From contig VBKX01000340.1 in assembly GCA_005879435.1 (NCBI GenBank), positions 1 through 14,351 of the forward strand: a stretch of 14,351 nucleotides of DNA, given 5' to 3'. Shown piece after piece: positions 7,740-14,351 of the stretch (its first letter is position 1; every line of letters begins with the position of its first letter). The notes under the pieces were generated by a model that saw only the letters and a program-made list of their open reading frames with translations, had not been told where the DNA came from and did no database searches. Origin of the DNA: Deltaproteobacteria bacterium. GTDB lineage: Bacteria; Desulfobacterota; Binatia; UBA9968. The translations under genes and the position numbers were made by a program.

Positions 7740-8117
7740 GTGGCCCACATAGAACCCAACGTGATTCAAGGACTCTTAGATGAAGTTGACAAACTGGAAA
7801 GGATGATTACGACTTGCGGACCGTCGGCATCGGGCAAATTCCAGCGCACGAAAATCGACGAAGTGCGGGCCGCCGTCATTGGCGGAGCGTCGCGATTTGA
7901 TGCCTCTCGACGGTCGCAACTGAGCGAGCAGAAACAGAACCCGCTTCAGGAGGAATTGGTAACCGTGAGAAACACGCTTATGGAGATCACCCAGAATGTT
8001 GATCATAAACATCGGAGAAACCCTTTAGAGAGCGAATCGGCGTCGACCAAATCAATCATATGGCTGGCAATCTTTGGGTTCATCTTCGCTGCGATTCTAC
8101 TGCCCCTCATTCGCTGA
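7740..8117 (+). CDS. Small hypothetical protein with C-terminal membrane anchor
   Basis: This 125-residue protein belongs to no family I recognise. It starts at GTG 7740, with GGGGAAAGGA (7721-7730) about 9 bases upstream as a plausible Shine-Dalgarno sequence. Residues 1-100 are hydrophilic and probably helical (GLLDEVDKLERM near the start, EELVTVRNTLMEIT at 71-84). Residues 106-124 form one strongly hydrophobic segment (IIWLAIFGFIFAAILLPLI) ending at the C-terminus, the layout of a tail-anchored protein with a cytoplasmic body. It has the same strand as the preceding small gene, 95 bp away. No function can be given. The clear topology and ribosome site make it more likely real than its neighbour. 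Confidence 0.6.
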   Translation: MAHIEPNVIQGLLDEVDKLERMITTCGPSASGKFQRTKIDEVRAAVIGGASRFDASRRSQLSEQKQNPLQEELVTVRNTLMEITQNVDHKHRRNPLESESASTKSIIWLAIFGFIFAAILLPLIR

Positions 8118-8716
8118 AGGTGCCGGCAAATGGAAGGTTCGAGCGTGGCGGATCGTCGTTCGCGGACTCTCAAGACCAACGCGATCATGAAAGAACAACG
8201 TGGGAGTCGTTGGAGTATTAAAGCGGAATTTAACTCCTGCCAAAACGGGAACTGGTCGAAATTAATTCTTTAGATGCCTTGGTAGTTTTGTGCGCCACCC
8301 CGCGGTTGGCAGCGGCGACGTCGACTGCATCATCAACCCACGGTCGAATGCGTCGATGCTTTTTCGAGTGATCTAAATACCCGAGCGTTAGAATGCTCGA
8401 TGAGTAACCCCTCACCACAATAATAACTGAGCTCTTAAGTCTTTGATCGTTAACAGGGGCTTGAATTTCGGTCCGATCTGAAAGAGCACCGGGCGTATTC
8501 CACGGTCGCATCCTACTTGCCCTGAGTGGCGTCAGCAACTACGGCTGCGATGAGCCTCTAATGCAGAATTTGATGAGGTGCTTGAAGTGGGTTGCAGCAG
8601 AAGGCTTCAGTCAGGCCATAGTGCCCGTAGTCCTCAAGACCAGCCTAATCCAGGTAGTTTGACCGTAGTTGCATGCGCCAAACGTAACAGCTGAAACTGA
8701 TGCTTTATAGGACACA
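8118..8716. other. Stretch without a supported gene
   Basis: I see no supported gene, RNA or terminator in this 600-bp stretch. A minus-strand frame at 8230-8538 (102 codons) stays open, but it has no recognisable motif and no ribosome site. Together with the element to its right it looks like eroded or horizontally acquired sequence. Confidence 0.4.
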
Positions 8717-8778
8717 TGTCACATGATGTCGAACACTTTTGGTTTGAATCGTGTACAGGCCAAGTGATGTCGAACAGT
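8717..8778 (+). repeat. Left-end repeat pair L1 and L2
   Basis: L1 is TGTCACATGATGTCGAACACT at 8717-8737. L2 is GGCCAAGTGATGTCGAACAGT at 8758-8778. The two share the core GATGTCGAACA and lie in direct orientation 41 bp apart. Confidence 0.7.
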
Positions 8779-8906
8779 AATTTTTTAGTCGCACAATGCG
8801 GCGGACAGAACGATCCTGCTTAGCTAAGTCACGACTGAGGATGTCTAGTTCGGCAAATAACGATTCGCACATCCAACGTTCACGGTCCTTCCAATCTTGA
8901 GGCACC

Positions 8907-8952
8907 AATGTTCGGAATCATGTGGCACTGAGGTGTTCGACATCAGGTGGCA
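8907..8952 (-). repeat. Right-end repeat pair R1 and R2, inverted relative to the left pair
   Basis: Read on the minus strand, R2 is TGCCACCTGATGTCGAACACC (8952-8932) and R1 is TGCCACATGATTCCGAACATT (8927-8907). Both match the left-end copies in inverted orientation. A weaker third copy may start at 8904 (TGCCTCAAGATTGGAA on the minus strand). Confidence 0.7.
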
Positions 8953-9266
8953 GTTACCCCTTTATACATTACCAGGTTGACGCCCACAGACATCTCGATC
9001 AGGAAGCCATAAAGCACGTAAGGTTCGCCCAGCTCAGGTCAATGGTATCGACGGTGGCGGAAAATGCGCTGCAATCTTCCTTAGCCAAGTCTAACGTTCT
9101 AAATTTTCACAATCTCGCTGTGAGCTCGCGGCCCACGCTCGTAATATGATTCCGCGGTCCCCTCCTAACGACACGAATATTGTTACTATTCAACGTTCTG
9201 ATTGTAGCACTGTCTTGACCAAGAGTTCCTTACTTCCTACACTCTGAGAAACTTAGCCGAAGTGAA
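8953..9266. other. Stretch without a supported gene
   Basis: Nothing supportable is seen between the repeat-bounded element and the pseudogene. A 75-codon plus-strand frame at 8922-9149 begins inside the right repeats and has no recognisable features. Confidence 0.35.
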
Positions 9267-9998
9267 ATGAGACGAGGACTATTTTTCAAGCTTACGGTTC
9301 TGGTAACGTTCGTCGCGCCTCTGAGACCAGCTCCTTCGCCAGCAACCGACGAGCCGATCCCGGCGAATCGGAACTGACGAAATCGCGCACCGATGTGATT
9401 CAAAAGGTCAAAGAAACCCGTGCCGGTGCCGAAAGGCTCCTCCGACTTCACGAAAACGACCGACAGCGTTCCTTGGAAGAATGCGAGCGGCGCCGCGAGC
9501 TCTACGAACAGGGCCTGATCGCGCACAATGACGCACTCCAAGCTGAGCATACTATGACAGAGGTCAGCGTTCGAGTAGACGATCGGCGCCGCTTGGTGGA
9601 AACCGACATGGCAATCGCTGAGGTGACGTTGCGCGACGAGCTTCTTCGCCTGCCGCGCTTAGCCATAGGTGGCTATAGCGAGACCGCCATGCTCCTGTGT
9701 TTTAATAGCGGAGCGTTATGGACGCCGGGATCCGCGCCCAAGATCGAAGTTTTTTTTTCGAAACCTTTGGCCGAGTACTACCGATCAGTGCGTCAGGTCA
9801 AACCGCAACTCACGACTGCTTGCGGTTAGATCATCGCAATGTCATCGATGTGGCGCTGCATCCAGACAGCACGGAAGGGCGACGTTATTAGGTTATCTTC
9901 GCCAAGTGGGTATCCCCTTTATCGCGTTCAGAAACGCTGTCCCTGGGGCAGCGACGGGCGCTCATATTCATATTGGCAAAGCGTCGCCAAGAAACTGA
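9267..9998 (+). pseudogene. Frameshifted paralogue of the coiled-coil/HxH protein at 6382-7140
   Basis: Three reading frames together rebuild the neighbouring 252-residue protein. ATG 9267 begins a signal-like segment, MRRGLFFKLTVLVTFVAPL. By about 9395 the matching frame is another one, with RRRELYEQGLIAHNDALQAE, LVETDMAIAEV and GGYSETA aligning without gaps to the intact copy. In the nine-T run at 9750-9758 the frame shifts again, giving ETFGRVLPIS, then THDCLRLDHRNVIDVALHP. That frame stops at TAG 9889-9891, where the third frame resumes with GYLRQVGIPFIAFRNAVPGA, AHIHIG and the stop at 9998. Each change equals loss of one base. The HxH and LDHR...D residues are still visible, so decay seems recent. 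Sequencing error is possible in the T run, but less likely to explain all three sites. Confidence 0.85.
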
Positions 9999-10086
9999 TT
10001 GGCGCTGTTGTTTCGAGTTCAAAAGAAATCCGGATCCTTCACGTAATTAGGTTTTCAATAGCGAGTTGTTGAAGACGAAATAGTTT

Positions 10087-10806
10087 ATGATGCAATCCGC
10101 GATCCCTCTTCCTGCTTCCACGGTCGTGCTCATTCGACCTGACCAAAACCATGGTTTCGAAATTTATTTGAACCGTCGGCCGAAACAGATGGATACGTAC
10201 GGCGGCGCCTACGTTTTCCCCGGGGGAAGAGTTGAAGAGAGCGACTGGTCGACGGGAATGATCCGTCTAACTCAAGGACTAACGCCAGTTGAGGCGCAAA
10301 AGAAACTGGGCGTCGAAGATCGACCGGAACGCTGCTTGGGCTACTGGGTCGCGGCAGTAAGAGAACTTTTCGAAGAAGTTGGAATTCACTTTTTTGTTTC
10401 CCAGAGAAATTCGGAGACTATTTCGTCGCAGCATAAACTTTTCGATCGCATGGCCGCGAAACGGATGTCGCTGCAGCGAGGAGAAATTGATTTTGCCGAC
10501 CTTCTTGTATCCGAGCGGCTTCGTTGTGATTTAGCTCGGCTTACTTATTTCTTTCATCGTATTACGCCGGAACATTATCGCGTTCGATTCGACACGCGTT
10601 TTTATTTGGCGGCGCTGCCGCCGGACCAAAGTCCGCTCGATGCCGCAGAGGAGGTATCGGAAAGCGTGTGGCTTTCTCCGAAAGCGGCTCTTGACCTAGC
10701 GCAAGCCGATAATTTTCCCTTGATGCCTCCGACGTTAATGGTACTGCGCAGTTTGAGTGCTCACGGAACCTGGGAGGAGTTGCGTGACACTTATAATTTG
10801 CGCTAG
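10087..10806 (+). CDS. Nudix hydrolase with split Nudix box (NUDT19-like)
   Basis: Nudix enzymes hydrolyse nucleoside diphosphates linked to another moiety; NUDT19-type relatives cleave CoA and its esters. This 239-residue protein has the fold's opening strands, then VFPGGRVEESD (43-53), the first half of the Nudix box. After an insert of about 38 residues comes the second half, AAVRELFEEVGI (89-100), with R92, E93, E96, E97 and G99 in the REUXEEXGU pattern. The inserted box and the later RFDTRFYLA (167-175) are typical of the NUDT19-like branch. The substrate here is inferred only. The ATG at 10087 is directly followed by a second ATG, either of which could start the protein; the upstream ribosome site is weak. 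It lies 88 bp after the pseudogene and 301 bp before the phosphorylase on the same strand. Confidence 0.9.
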   Translation: MMQSAIPLPASTVVLIRPDQNHGFEIYLNRRPKQMDTYGGAYVFPGGRVEESDWSTGMIRLTQGLTPVEAQKKLGVEDRPERCLGYWVAAVRELFEEVGIHFFVSQRNSETISSQHKLFDRMAAKRMSLQRGEIDFADLLVSERLRCDLARLTYFFHRITPEHYRVRFDTRFYLAALPPDQSPLDAAEEVSESVWLSPKAALDLAQADNFPLMPPTLMVLRSLSAHGTWEELRDTYNLR

Positions 10807-11107
10807 CTTGCCAAGAATAACAAAATGCGCACAAGAACGGGCGATGTCGCCAAGGACCATTGCGCGCAATTTTACCAAGCTGTTCGGTAATCTGCCAAAA
10901 CCTCGCTGTAATTCTCGCTTCGAGAATTTAGTGGCATTGTCCTTGCGTTAAGGAGGTTGCTGCGGCCTGCGTCAATTATCCACGGAAAGGTGCTATGCTC
11001 TGCATAAACATAAATTGTATCACTTCGGGGATGCTTGCCAGCAGTTCGACTCCTTTCAATTTCTTGCTTCATCGATTGATTCCAAAGAGCGTAAAATAAA
11101 AGCCGTT
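10807..11107. other. 301-bp intergenic stretch with a small hairpin
   Basis: No gene is supported here. A perfect 8-bp hairpin (AATTCTCG, loop CTT, CGAGAATT) spans 10910-10928, but no T-run follows on either strand, so it is not a convincing terminator. An AAGGAGG at 10950-10956 looks like a ribosome site but has no coding frame of note behind it. A promoter for the phosphorylase probably lies in this stretch; I cannot place it with confidence. Confidence 0.4.
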
Positions 11108-12835
11108 ATGAAGAAATCATCGCCCCCTAGCGGGACTATCGCTTATTTTTCCATGGACGTCGCTGTCGATTCTAAAATTCCTACATACAGTGGGGGCTTG
11201 GGCGTTTTAGCCGGTGACATGTTGCGCTCCGCTGCCGATCTGGAAATTCCGATGGTTGCGGTTTCCCTAATCCACCGCAAAGGCTATTTTGACCAGAGGC
11301 TTGACTGGCATGGCAACCAGCTGGAGAGCCCGGCGAAGTGGTCTCCAGAAGAGCATCTCGTGCGTCTGCCGACGAAAGTTACCCTTTCCCTCGAAGGTCG
11401 CGAAGTGTGCGTGGGGGCCTGGAAATATATATTTCGTGGCGTCACTGGGTGCTCTGTACCGCTTTTTTTTCTCGACACCGATCTCGAGGAGAACAACGCA
11501 GCCGACCGGGGCCTCACCGACTTTCTGTATGGTGGCGACGAGCGTTATCGCCTATGCCAAGAGGCCATTTTGGGATTAGCCGGGGTGGCGATGCTGCGGA
11601 AGCTTGGCTATGACGACATCCGAGTTTTTCATATGAACGAAGGTCACTCAGCATTAGCGACTCTCGCGCTTATGGAAGAGCAGGCCGGATCTTTGCCGGA
11701 ATCGGGTTTTTCCGAAGTCGAGATCGACGCGATCCGCCGCCGATGTGTTTTCACGACGCATACTCCGGTGCCGGCCGGTCACGACCGATTCCCTGCCGAC
11801 TTGGTTTACCAAGTGCTTGGAAAAACCCGCGCTACCACATTAGCCCAACTCCAGCTAATGGATGGTTCGCTCAACATGACGGAACTCGCACTGCGGCTTT
11901 CCGGTTTTGTCAACGGCGTATCAATGCGTCACGGCGAGATTTCACGCGGTATGTTTCCGAATCAAAGTATCCGAGCGATTACTAACGGCGTACACGCGAG
12001 CACATGGACGGCCGCGCCGTTCGCTGATTTGTATGATCGTTTCCTTCCCGAGTGGCGGCGCGATAATTGTTATCTGCGTTATGCCGTCGGCATACCGCTA
12101 CACGCGATGCGCCAAGCGCATGCGCAAGCGAAAAGAGAGTTACTGCGGCAGATTCGCTGGCTTACGGGTACGCAACTGGACGAGAAAGTTTTTACTCTCG
12201 GCTTTGCGCGCCGCGCTACCGGTTACAAGCGCGGCGATCTACTTTTTACCGATCTCGAACGGCTCAAACAGATCGCTCGCCATGCGGGGCCGATGCAGGT
12301 CATTTACGCCGGTAAAGCCCACCCGCGCGACGAAGGCGGTAAGGCGATCATTCGGCGCATTTTCGAGGCGGCCGCAGCCCTTGCAAACGATGTTCGCGTC
12401 GTTTATCTCGAAAATTACGACATGGCGCTGGGTAAGCTGCTTTGTTCTGGTGTCGACGTTTGGCTCAATACGCCGCTTCGGCCACAAGAAGCTTCCGGCA
12501 CAAGCGGCATGAAAGCCGCGCTCAATGGAGTGCCTAGCTTCAGTGTCCTCGACGGTTGGTGGATCGAAGGCCATATTGAGGGAGTGACCGGCTGGTCGAT
12601 TGGCGATGCCAGCGGGGTTGAAAACGATTCCGTCGCGGAGGCCGCTTCCCTTTATGAAAAACTCGCGCAAGTCATTCTGCCTCTCTACTACAAGGAGCCC
12701 GACCGTTTTGCGCAGATGATGCGTTCAGCGATTGCCCTCAACGGCTCTTATTTCAACACTCAACGCATGATTTCGCAGTACGTGAGAAATGCCTATGCAG
12801 CCGCCCGTGACCTGGCCGTGCAGCCGCTCGACTAG
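11108..12835 (+). CDS. Alpha-glucan phosphorylase, short type (GT35)
   Basis: This PLP-dependent cytoplasmic enzyme would release glucose-1-phosphate from glycogen or maltodextrin. It starts IAYFSMDVAVDSKIPTYSGG shortly after the initiator, the standard opening of the short bacterial and archaeal form. Numbered from ATG 11108 (575 residues), it has FHMNEGHSA (H175, H180), THTPVPAGHD (217-226), GYKRGDL (YKR at 373-375, matching the phosphate-site EYKR of glycogen phosphorylase), YAGKAHPRDEGGK, and EASGTSGMK (461-469) where K469 is the PLP lysine. LNGVPSFSVLDGWW follows as in the family. The same frame stays open upstream to a TTG at 11015, but that extension shows no homology, so the ATG is preferred although its ribosome site is weak. 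No other glycogen gene is nearby. Confidence 0.92.
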   Translation: MKKSSPPSGTIAYFSMDVAVDSKIPTYSGGLGVLAGDMLRSAADLEIPMVAVSLIHRKGYFDQRLDWHGNQLESPAKWSPEEHLVRLPTKVTLSLEGREVCVGAWKYIFRGVTGCSVPLFFLDTDLEENNAADRGLTDFLYGGDERYRLCQEAILGLAGVAMLRKLGYDDIRVFHMNEGHSALATLALMEEQAGSLPESGFSEVEIDAIRRRCVFTTHTPVPAGHDRFPADLVYQVLGKTRATTLAQLQLMDGSLNMTELALRLSGFVNGVSMRHGEISRGMFPNQSIRAITNGVHASTWTAAPFADLYDRFLPEWRRDNCYLRYAVGIPLHAMRQAHAQAKRELLRQIRWLTGTQLDEKVFTLGFARRATGYKRGDLLFTDLERLKQIARHAGPMQVIYAGKAHPRDEGGKAIIRRIFEAAAALANDVRVVYLENYDMALGKLLCSGVDVWLNTPLRPQEASGTSGMKAALNGVPSFSVLDGWWIEGHIEGVTGWSIGDASGVENDSVAEAASLYEKLAQVILPLYYKEPDRFAQMMRSAIALNGSYFNTQRMISQYVRNAYAAARDLAVQPLD

Positions 12836-12890
12836 GATCACGGACGCCGGTCGACGGCTCTTCGTTGCGAGCGAAAGACACTCGACTATT

Positions 12891-13712
12891 CTATTGGCGG
12901 GTTGAAGATAGTCCGTCAATGAAATTCTGCAGCTGTAGAAAATAGCGCTCGCCGCCGACGAGATACGTATCGTTGTGCCCGGCGCCGGCAATCGTGAAAA
13001 ATCTTTTCGGCTCGGGCGCCGCATCGAAAACCATCTTACCCTGCGTGAACGGCACGACTTCGTCGCGGTCGCCGTGCAGGACCAACAAAGGTGTTCTGAT
13101 TTTCCGGATCTTTTCCTGAACATCGTAACGGGTCTGGAGTAAGGGCCCGATCGGTAGGAATGGAAAAACGACACGGGCCATTTCGCGGATCGACACAAAA
13201 GGACTTTCTAAGATAAGTCCCTGGCTTTCGAATCGGTTTGCCATCTCCGCGGCCACAGCCGTGCCCAAGGAACGCCCGAACAGAATGATTTTTTTTGGAT
13301 CGCCGCCGAGCCGTTTGTGGACAAAATCCATCGCCGCCTCGCCGTCGAGGTAGGTACCCTCCTCAGAGGCCCGCCCTTCGCTCCGCCCATAGCCACGGTA
13401 GTCGAAGATGAAGATACTTACTTTCACCTTGTCGTGCAGGAGTTTGATATTCTCTACCCGATGGCTGATGTTGCCGGCGTTGCCGTGAAACCAAACCAAG
13501 GTGGATCGAGCCTCGCGATGAGGAATGAACCAGCCGTTGAGACGAACGCCATCTCGTGTCGAGAAAGAGACATCTTCGAAGTCAAGTCCAACTTCCCGCG
13601 GTGTTTGCTCGATGGTCGCGCTGGGATAGAAAATGAATCTGTCTTCCATCCTGCAAGCGGCGGGCAATAATGACAAAGCAACGAAAGAGAACGAGCGGAA
13701 AAAGTAAGGCAT
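12891..13712 (-). CDS. Alpha/beta hydrolase, probable lipoprotein (BEM46/ABHD13-like)
   Basis: This is a serine hydrolase of the alpha/beta fold, with a Ser-Asp-His triad read from motifs. Residues below are numbered from the upstream GTG at 13721; subtract 3 for the preferred ATG at 13712. VWFHGNAGN (76-84) forms the oxyanion region, IFDYRGYGRSEG (105-116) is family-typical, FGRSLG (148-153) gives nucleophile S151, LVLHGDRDEVVP (213-224) gives acid D220, and GAGHND (246-251) gives H249. The N-terminus has a hydrophobic stretch ending LLPAAC (18-23); the Cys suggests a lipoprotein although the -3 residue is proline. The protein would then sit in the periplasm on a membrane. The BEM46/ABHD13 group has broad and mostly unknown substrates, so esterase or thioesterase action is only a family expectation. 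It is convergent with the phosphorylase gene and downstream of the LeuA-type gene on the same strand. Confidence 0.88.
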   Translation of the reverse strand: MPYFFRSFSFVALSLLPAACRMEDRFIFYPSATIEQTPREVGLDFEDVSFSTRDGVRLNGWFIPHREARSTLVWFHGNAGNISHRVENIKLLHDKVKVSIFIFDYRGYGRSEGRASEEGTYLDGEAAMDFVHKRLGGDPKKIILFGRSLGTAVAAEMANRFESQGLILESPFVSIREMARVVFPFLPIGPLLQTRYDVQEKIRKIRTPLLVLHGDRDEVVPFTQGKMVFDAAPEPKRFFTIAGAGHNDTYLVGGERYFLQLQNFIDGLSSTRQ

Positions 13713-13804
13713 GGACGACACCCGCTAAAGAATTAGTTGCTGGCCCCCTTTTCGAATTGACTCGATAGCCCAGGCAAAAAATGCGCGCCGGTATCGCGGA
13801 GCTA

Positions 13805-13957
13805 TTAATGTTTGTGTTCGCCGCGAAGCTTCCACTTAAGTCCATCAATGATACATTCGACGGTCGCCTGAAGAATGTCGGCGGCGACGCCGACGGTTCC
13901 CCATCTCTCTCGACCGTCTGAGAAAATGGATAACCCCCGAACTAACGCGGCCGCACC
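13805..13957 (-). other. In-frame remainder of the LeuA-type regulatory domain, beyond a TAA codon
   Basis: Directly after the TAA at 13960-13958, and in the same frame, 50 more codons run to a second TAA (13807-13805). They read FSDGRERWGTVGVAADILQA followed by TVECIIDGLKWKL and a short tail. This is the expected end of a LeuA dimerisation domain, where relatives have DG..RWGTVGVS.NIIEAS...L.D...YKL. The stretch has no start codon or ribosome site of its own that I can support, so it looks like the severed 3' part of the preceding gene. Confidence 0.8.
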
Positions 13958-14320
13958 TTATTCGTCGTCATCCTGGGTCGAGCCGTGCAGCAACCGCACG
14001 TCGAACGCTTCAAGGCAAACCTCGGTGAGCTGCGAATGGTGTTTTTCCAGAATGTTGCGCATGGCGTTATCCACGGCATGAACCGGACATTGGCCGCTGG
14101 CGGCGACCAGCTCCTCTTCGCCGAAAATCTCGATCAAAACCGTCGCTTCCGTTGTACTTCTGAGGGACTCGGTAGCTTGAAAGTCGACTGGGTCATCGAT
14201 TTTGCAACGCAGGACGTGAAACGGCTTTAAATCATCCTCACGTTTGCGAATCGACATGAGCTTAAAGGATGCCCAAGCGCCGTCAAGCCGAAAGAACTGT
14301 TCCTTTAAGTCTCTTGCCAT
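13958..14320 (-). CDS. Free-standing LeuA-type (isopropylmalate/citramalate synthase) allosteric domain, truncated by TAA
   Basis: The 120 residues match the C-terminal regulatory/dimerisation domain of isopropylmalate and citramalate synthases, without the catalytic TIM barrel. Key stretches are FKLMSIRK (19-26), TTEATVLIEIFGEEELVAAS (56-75), then GQCPVHAVDNAMRNILEKHH (76-95) at the place of the family's GNGPVNALD..LRKAL block, and FDVRLL (106-111). In the enzymes this domain binds leucine or isoleucine for feedback control; alone it might act in trans, which is inference. ATG 14320 is chosen over TTG 14335 because AGGGAG sits six bases upstream of the ATG. The frame stops at TAA 13960-13958, yet the conserved end of the domain continues in frame to 13805. 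The gene is therefore a nonsense pseudogene, carries a sequencing error, or undergoes readthrough. Confidence 0.8.
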   Translation of the reverse strand: MARDLKEQFFRLDGAWASFKLMSIRKREDDLKPFHVLRCKIDDPVDFQATESLRSTTEATVLIEIFGEEELVAASGQCPVHAVDNAMRNILEKHHSQLTEVCLEAFDVRLLHGSTQDDDE

Positions 14321-14326
14321 GATTGG

Positions 14327-14332
14327 CTCCCT
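14327..14332 (-). promoter_or_regulatory. Ribosome binding site deciding the start of the LeuA-type gene
   Basis: AGGGAG on the minus strand lies six bases before ATG 14320. It overlaps the alternative TTG at 14335, which makes that start unlikely. Confidence 0.7.
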
Positions 14333-14351
14333 CAAGCACCATCCGCCGCAA

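Larger units (their letters stand above)
8717..8952. mobile_element. 236-bp element with paired inverted end repeats (IS remnant or MITE-like)
   Basis: The segment begins TG and ends CA. It carries two copies of one ~21-bp repeat at the left end and two inverted copies at the right end. The outermost pair matches closely (left TGTCACATGATGTCGAACAC, right inverted TGCCACCTGATGTCGAACAC). Multiple subterminal repeats with TG...CA ends recall IS21-family termini. No istA or istB coding remnant is recognisable in the ~130 bp between the repeats. A minus-strand frame through the element (TTG at 8908, 67 codons) includes LFAELDILSRDLAKQDRSVR, faintly like transposase helices but not assignable. No target-site duplication is obvious in the bases next to the ends. 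It is probably a non-autonomous element or an internally deleted IS. Confidence 0.5.

Noticed and set aside
8230..8538. 102-codon minus-strand frame in the sparse region
   Set aside because: It has no motif, no ribosome site and no recognisable relative. The frame could be chance in a region that looks eroded.
8705..8908. 67-codon minus-strand frame inside the repeat-bounded element, with a helix faintly like IS110-type transposases
   Set aside because: The resemblance is limited to one charged helix, and the frame runs through the end repeats, so I do not call a transposase.
10910..10928. Perfect 8-bp hairpin considered as terminator of the Nudix gene
   Set aside because: No T-run follows on either strand and it lies more than 100 bp after the stop codon.
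11015..11107. 31-codon N-terminal extension of the phosphorylase from a TTG
   Set aside because: The extension shows no homology, and the family's usual N-terminus begins just after the ATG at 11108.
1..14351. CRISPR array, tRNA, rRNA or riboswitch
   Set aside because: No regularly spaced repeats, tRNA cloverleaf, rRNA stretch or known riboswitch core was recognised by eye on either strand. A covariance-model scan would be needed to exclude small RNAs.

Overview
The window looks like chromosomal DNA of a Gram-negative bacterium of moderate GC. The signs are a Tat signal sequence, a molybdenum hydroxylase of the type exported to the periplasm, a probable lipoprotein hydrolase and a C-terminal FlhB-type domain. 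The protein flavour recalls uncultured Desulfobacterota/Binatota-like or other soil and groundwater proteobacterial lineages. That placement is an impression, because no rRNA or marker gene is present.

Layout. (1) 1-1144: the C-terminal end of an FlhB-type export-switch protein, cut by the window edge, then a Sfp-type 4'-phosphopantetheinyl transferase. (2) 1332-2312, minus strand: an orphan DnaB-C/RecA-like ATPase, transcribed divergently from the next block. (3) 2373-6220: a three-gene operon for a molybdenum hydroxylase of the xanthine dehydrogenase family (Fe-S subunit with Tat signal, then Mo subunit, then FAD subunit with four extra cysteines). A strong hairpin terminator follows at 6306-6340. 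The subunit features match E. coli PaoABC aldehyde oxidoreductase, but the gene order differs. (4) 6382-9998: a sparse accessory segment. It holds a membrane-anchored coiled-coil protein with a His/Asp/HxH C-terminal domain, two small proteins of unknown function, a 236-bp element bounded by paired inverted repeats, and a decayed paralogue of the coiled-coil protein with three apparent frameshifts. (5) 10087-12835: a Nudix hydrolase with a split Nudix box and a short-type alpha-glucan phosphorylase. (6) 12891-14320, minus strand: an alpha/beta hydrolase and a free-standing LeuA-type regulatory domain with an in-frame TAA codon inside the conserved fold.

Only block 3 is clearly one functional unit: electrons would pass from substrate at the Mo cofactor through two [2Fe-2S] clusters and probably a [4Fe-4S] cluster to FAD. 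The other blocks are single housekeeping or accessory genes with little functional linkage. The most unusual material is the unnamed coiled-coil/HxH family (one intact copy, one decaying), the small repeat-bounded element between the two copies, and the interrupted LeuA-type domain.
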